Under the pieces are notes generated by a model. The model did no database searches. It was not told the origin of the DNA and saw only the letters and a program-made list of their open reading frames with translations. A stretch of DNA of 9,836 nucleotides from Pseudomonadota bacterium (GTDB lineage Bacteria > Desulfobacterota > Desulfobacteria > Desulfobacterales > RPRI01), in assembly GCA_018830925.1 (NCBI GenBank), contig JAHJRK010000174.1:1-9836 (forward strand), read 5' to 3'. Position numbers and translations under genes: made by a program. Shown here piece by piece: positions 7,070-9,836 of this stretch. Every line of letters starts with the position of its first letter. Positions within the stretch are counted from its first letter, which is position 1.

Positions 7070-7677
7070 TTGACGAGGCAATGATTGAAAACGTGAAAGG
7101 GTTTCTTGACCCTGAAGAGGGCAAGCGCCTTTATGATACAGCTCTTTCGGTCGCCGGGCAGGGACCATGCCTTGAAATTGGGAGCTATTGCGGCAAATCG
7201 GCAATTTATATCGGGATGGCGTGCAGGGAGAAAAACGGGATTCTGTTTTCCATAGATCATCACAGTGGTTCGGAAGAGCAGCAACCCGGGGAGGAATATT
7301 TTGATCCTGAACTTTTTGATTATGCTTCATGGCGGATGAATACTCTGGAAAAGTTCAGGAAAACTCTCGAAAAAGCCGGCCTCGAAGAGACTGTTGTTCC
7401 GATTGTTTCGAGATCCGATGTTGCAGAGCGCATGTGGGCTTCGCCTCTTCATCTCGTTTTTATCGACGGCGGGCATTCATATGAAACAGCGCTTACTGAC
7501 TACAATTGCTGGACAAAACATATAGTTTCAGGTGGCTACCTTCTCATTCACGACATATTTTCCGATCCTGCCAAAGGAGGACAGGCTCCTTACCGTGTGT
7601 ATAAGCATGCCCTTGAATCGAATATTTTCAAAGAGCTTCCTATGACCAAAACCCTTGGCGTCCTTCAGCGAATTTAA
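7060..7677 (+). CDS. Class I SAM-dependent methyltransferase, substrate unknown
   Basis: The 205-residue protein fits the Rossmann-type class I methyltransferases and most resembles the Methyltransf_24 group. Motif I is CLEIGSYCGKS (37-47, the SAM-binding glycine loop). The strand ending SIDHH (64-68) carries an acidic residue where the SAM ribose usually binds. VFIDGGHSYE (133-142) is the characteristic acidic/His motif of this group, and GGYLLIHDIF (158-167) forms the next strand. There is no signal peptide or membrane segment, so it is cytoplasmic. The acceptor molecule cannot be read from the sequence. The start is uncertain: the atg at 7060 lies within a 7-bp repeat run and has only a weak upstream purine stretch, while the in-frame atg at 7081 has gagg only 2 bases before it. 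It begins 14 bp after ftsK, so it is likely in the same operon. Confidence 0.88.
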   Translation: MVKFDEAMIENVKGFLDPEEGKRLYDTALSVAGQGPCLEIGSYCGKSAIYIGMACREKNGILFSIDHHSGSEEQQPGEEYFDPELFDYASWRMNTLEKFRKTLEKAGLEETVVPIVSRSDVAERMWASPLHLVFIDGGHSYETALTDYNCWTKHIVSGGYLLIHDIFSDPAKGGQAPYRVYKHALESNIFKELPMTKTLGVLQRI

Positions 7678-7724
7678 TTTTTTTTAAACATATAATTCTT
7701 GCCAACGTTTAAAGTCCATGATAG

Positions 7725-7755
7725 TTGAGCATTGTTTTGAGCTCTATTGTATGAT
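7725..7755 (+). promoter_or_regulatory. Possible fhs promoter and paired direct repeat
   Basis: The bases ttgagc (7725-7730) and tatgat (7750-7755) resemble -35 and -10 boxes, but the 19-base spacing is longer than ideal. The same stretch contains two ttgagc...attgt copies 12 bp apart (7725-7735 and 7737-7750, the second with three extra bases), which could be a regulator site. An AT-rich tataat lies at 7765-7770 without a good -35 box. All of this is by eye. The 219 bp between the methyltransferase and fhs contain no other gene that I can see. Confidence 0.25.
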
Positions 7756-7830
7756 TTAACTAATTATAATTTAAAGCTATATCCCGTTCCCCCGTTTTAT
7801 CCGATTTAAAGCGGAAGCAGGCAGTGATAA

Positions 7831-7858
7831 CAGAAAAAGACAGGACATGTTTTTTCTG
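7831..7858 (+). promoter_or_regulatory. Hairpin in the fhs leader
   Basis: The bases cagaaaaa (7831-7838) and tttttctg (7851-7858) are perfect complements around a 12-base loop. The hairpin ends 22 bases before the fhs Shine-Dalgarno sequence. It is AT-rich and has no T-run after it, so it is not a normal terminator. It might affect leader stability or translation, or be chance. Confidence 0.3.
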
Positions 7859-7880
7859 CAGATGTTAACTATTGACAACA

Positions 7881-7887
7881 AAGGAGG
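7881..7887 (+). promoter_or_regulatory. Strong Shine-Dalgarno sequence of fhs
   Basis: The bases aaggagg form a near-perfect anti-16S match, 9 bases before the atg at 7897. It fixes the start and predicts high translation, as expected for an abundant one-carbon enzyme. Confidence 0.9.
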
Positions 7888-7896
7888 ATTCGACAG

Positions 7897-9660
7897 ATGG
7901 CTTATGATGCGGTAAAAATGGCTGACTGGCAGATTTCAGAAGCAGCGGAAGTCAACATGCCGTCACCGGAGCAGTGGAGAGAGAAACTGGGCCTTATGCC
8001 CGATGAAGTCCTTCCAATGGGCAGGCTCGCAAAGCTTGATTTTCTTAAAATTATGAACCGCCTTGAGAAGAAACCGGACGGCAAGTATATTGAGGTTACT
8101 GCCATTACCCCGACACCTCTTGGTGAAGGCAAAAGCACTACGTCGGTTGGTCTAATGGAAGGCCTTGGAAAGCGCGGTAAAAATGTCGGCGGCGCCCTGA
8201 GGCAGCCTTCCGGCGGACCTACAATGAACGTAAAGGGAACCGCGGCAGGCGGCGGTAATGCTCTTATTATTCCCATGACCGAGTTTTCGCTGGGGTTAAC
8301 AGGCGATATCAACGATATTATGAACGCCCACAATCTTGCCATGGTTGCTATGACTTCCCGCATGCAGCATGAAAGAAATTACAATGACGAGCAACTGGCA
8401 AGACTCACCAAGATGCGCCGTCTCGATATCGACCCGACACGCGTTGAAATGGGGTGGATCATGGATTTCTGCGCCCAGGCATTAAGAAACATAATTATCG
8501 GATTGGGCGGAAGGACAGACGGTTTTGCTATGCAGTCAAAGTTTGGAATTGCCGTAGGTTCGGAGTGTATGGCAATCCTTTCAATAGTAAGGGATCTTGC
8601 CGATCTTAAAAAACGTCTTAACGAAATTACCGTTGCTTTCGACAAGAGCGGAAAACCCGTCACGACGGGCGACCTTGAAGTCGGCAACGCTATGGCCGCC
8701 TTTATGCGCAATACAATTAACCCGACTCTTTTAAGCACTGCCGAGTACCAGCCATGTATGATACATGCCGGACCATTCGCAAACATTGCCGTCGGTCAGT
8801 CATCGATCATTTCAGACCGCATGGGTCTTAAGATGTTCGATTATCAGGTAACAGAGAGCGGTTTTGCGGCAGATATCGGTTTTGAGAAATTCTGGAACGT
8901 AAAATGCCGTAACAGCGGACTCAAGCCTCACGTATCCGTACTGACATCAACCATCCGCGCGCTCAAGATGCATGGCGGTGGTCCAAAGGTGGTTGCCGGA
9001 AAAGCCCTTGATGATGCGTACACAAAAGAGAACCTGGCGCTGGTGGAAAAGGGCGTCGAGAATATGGTTCACATGATAGGCGTCATCCGCAAAGCCGGTA
9101 TCAACCCGGTTGTCTGCGTAAACAGATTCTACACCGATACCGATGCAGAGGTAGCCGTTGTTAAAAAGGCTGCTGAAGCAGCCGGTGCCCGCTGTGCCGA
9201 ATCCAAACACTGGGAAAAAGGCGGCGACGGAGCTCTTGAACTGGCTGATGCAGTTGTTGAAGCCTGCAATGAAAAGAATGAATTCAAATTCCTCTATCCG
9301 CTTGAAATGAAGCTCCGCGACAGGGTTGCGCTTATAGCGAAAGAAGTTTACGGGGCTGATGGCGTATCATGGACTGCCGATGCGGAAGCAAAAGCAAAAA
9401 TGCTTGAGAGCGATCCCAAGTATGCCGATTTTTCGACCATGATGGTAAAGACTCATTTGAGCCTGACGCATGACCCGGTATTAAAAGGCGTTCCCAAAGG
9501 CTGGATACTTCCGATTCGCGATGTTCTGATCTATTCAGGCGCCAAGTTCCTGTGCCCATGTGCCGGAACCATAAGTCTGATGCCCGGAACAAGCTCCAAT
9601 CCGGCTTTCAGAAGGATCGATGTTGATGTAAAGACAGGCAAAGTCAGCGGTCTTTTCTAA
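7897..9660 (+). CDS. fhs: Formate-tetrahydrofolate ligase (10-formyltetrahydrofolate synthetase)
   Basis: The enzyme joins formate to tetrahydrofolate using ATP, in the cytoplasm, feeding one-carbon metabolism; in sulfate reducers and acetogens it serves the methyl branch of the Wood-Ljungdahl pathway in either direction. At 587 residues it is about 28 longer than the Moorella enzyme (about 559). Visible motifs are AITPTPLGEGKST (69-81, P-loop with Lys79), LRQPSGGP (101-108), KGTAAGGG (113-120), HAGPFANIA (290-298), RALKMHGGGP (354-363), Phe411 and Trp439 at what I judge to be the folate-stacking positions, and a GLF end. Several positions differ from typical bacterial enzymes: RQPSGGP instead of REPSLGP, IAVG instead of IAHG (295-298 region), and LMPGTSSNPAF (561-571) instead of MPGLPxxPA. 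An extra helical stretch at about 155-178 and the KTHLSLTHDP and KGVPKGWILPIRD blocks recall the synthetase domain of eukaryotic C1-THF synthases. It has its own leader and terminator, so it is probably monocistronic. Confidence 0.95.
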   Translation: MAYDAVKMADWQISEAAEVNMPSPEQWREKLGLMPDEVLPMGRLAKLDFLKIMNRLEKKPDGKYIEVTAITPTPLGEGKSTTSVGLMEGLGKRGKNVGGALRQPSGGPTMNVKGTAAGGGNALIIPMTEFSLGLTGDINDIMNAHNLAMVAMTSRMQHERNYNDEQLARLTKMRRLDIDPTRVEMGWIMDFCAQALRNIIIGLGGRTDGFAMQSKFGIAVGSECMAILSIVRDLADLKKRLNEITVAFDKSGKPVTTGDLEVGNAMAAFMRNTINPTLLSTAEYQPCMIHAGPFANIAVGQSSIISDRMGLKMFDYQVTESGFAADIGFEKFWNVKCRNSGLKPHVSVLTSTIRALKMHGGGPKVVAGKALDDAYTKENLALVEKGVENMVHMIGVIRKAGINPVVCVNRFYTDTDAEVAVVKKAAEAAGARCAESKHWEKGGDGALELADAVVEACNEKNEFKFLYPLEMKLRDRVALIAKEVYGADGVSWTADAEAKAKMLESDPKYADFSTMMVKTHLSLTHDPVLKGVPKGWILPIRDVLIYSGAKFLCPCAGTISLMPGTSSNPAFRRIDVDVKTGKVSGLF

Positions 9661-9665
9661 CAATT

Positions 9666-9719
9666 AGGAGCCGTTACTAAATAACCTGTACTTTTTTCGA
9701 TCCTTTAGTTACGGCTCCT
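9666..9719 (+). terminator. Long hairpin just after fhs
   Basis: The arms aggagccgttactaaa (9666-9681) and tttagttacggctcct (9704-9719) pair over 16 bp with one T-T mismatch, around a 22-base loop. It begins 6 bases after the fhs stop. It lacks a clear T-run, so it may be an mRNA-stabilising 3' structure or a weak terminator rather than an efficient one. Confidence 0.6.
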
Positions 9720-9787
9720 TATGCCGGTTAAGGCATCCAAACGTTCTAGTTATTTTTGAACGACGGCTTAATATTGACTGACTCTTG

Positions 9788-9819
9788 AGGGGCCCGGATT
9801 TTTCGGGTCCCTTTTTTTT
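9788..9819 (+). terminator. Rho-independent terminator
   Basis: The stem aggggcccg (9788-9796) pairs with cgggtccct (9804-9812), including one G-T pair, around a 7-base loop, and runs directly into eight T residues (9812-9819). It is a textbook intrinsic terminator and closes the fhs unit. Between the two hairpins (9720-9787) there is only a small palindrome, atgcc/ggcat (9721-9735), and no gene. Confidence 0.9.
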
Positions 9820-9836
9820 CTATCATATTCGGCGGG

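Noticed and set aside
7677..7686. T-run after the methyltransferase as an intrinsic terminator
   Set aside because: There is no GC-rich stem immediately before the T-run.
7872..7877. Perfect ttgaca -35 box upstream of fhs
   Set aside because: It is only 25 bp before the start codon; a matching -10 box would fall at or inside the coding sequence and beyond the Shine-Dalgarno sequence.
7678..7896. Tetrahydrofolate riboswitch before fhs
   Set aside because: I could not find paired, GC-containing stems matching a known folate riboswitch fold; only one short AT-rich hairpin is evident.

Overview
This 9.8 kb window looks like chromosome of an anaerobic deltaproteobacterium (Desulfobacterota, most likely a Desulfobacterales-type sulfate reducer or syntroph). 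The case rests on the gene content: a divergent formate-tetrahydrofolate ligase of the type I associate with sulfate-reducing deltaproteobacteria, RNase J in a row with PlsC and FtsK, a PAS-type hybrid histidine kinase, moderate GC content, and gene gaps filled with short degenerate repeats of a kind I associate with these genomes. This is inference; no rRNA or other taxonomic marker is present. All genes are on the + strand.

Layout. Positions 1-1824 hold the 3' part of a PAS-PAS-HisKA-HATPase-REC hybrid sensor kinase whose start lies upstream of the window. A 110-residue protein of unknown function follows (1878-2210). Next is a spacer of about 180 bp that is mostly one imperfect inverted-repeat element (2216-2342) with a smaller palindrome nested inside. 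Then come plsC (lysophosphatidate acyltransferase, 2393-3112) and rnj (RNase J, 3112-4761), whose stop and start codons overlap. A second spacer (4762-4897) is filled by a degenerate repeat tract rich in tcgaat-like words and ends at the ribosome binding site of ftsK (4898-7045). A class I SAM-dependent methyltransferase (7060-7677) starts 14 bp after ftsK, within three 7-bp repeats. A 219-bp intergenic region then leads to fhs (7897-9660), which has its own strong Shine-Dalgarno sequence and is followed by two hairpins, the second a classic Rho-independent terminator.

How the genes work together. plsC, rnj, ftsK and the methyltransferase plausibly form one transcription unit with housekeeping roles in phospholipid synthesis, RNA processing and chromosome segregation; the methyltransferase substrate is unknown. 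fhs looks like a separate unit that activates formate onto tetrahydrofolate for one-carbon metabolism, in such organisms possibly the methyl branch of the Wood-Ljungdahl pathway. I see no mobile element with a transposase, no CRISPR array, no tRNA or rRNA and no defence system. The most interesting non-coding material is the set of distinct repeat families at successive gene junctions. The most interesting protein-level signals are the departures of the formate-tetrahydrofolate ligase from the usual bacterial sequence, and the unrecognised 110-residue protein.
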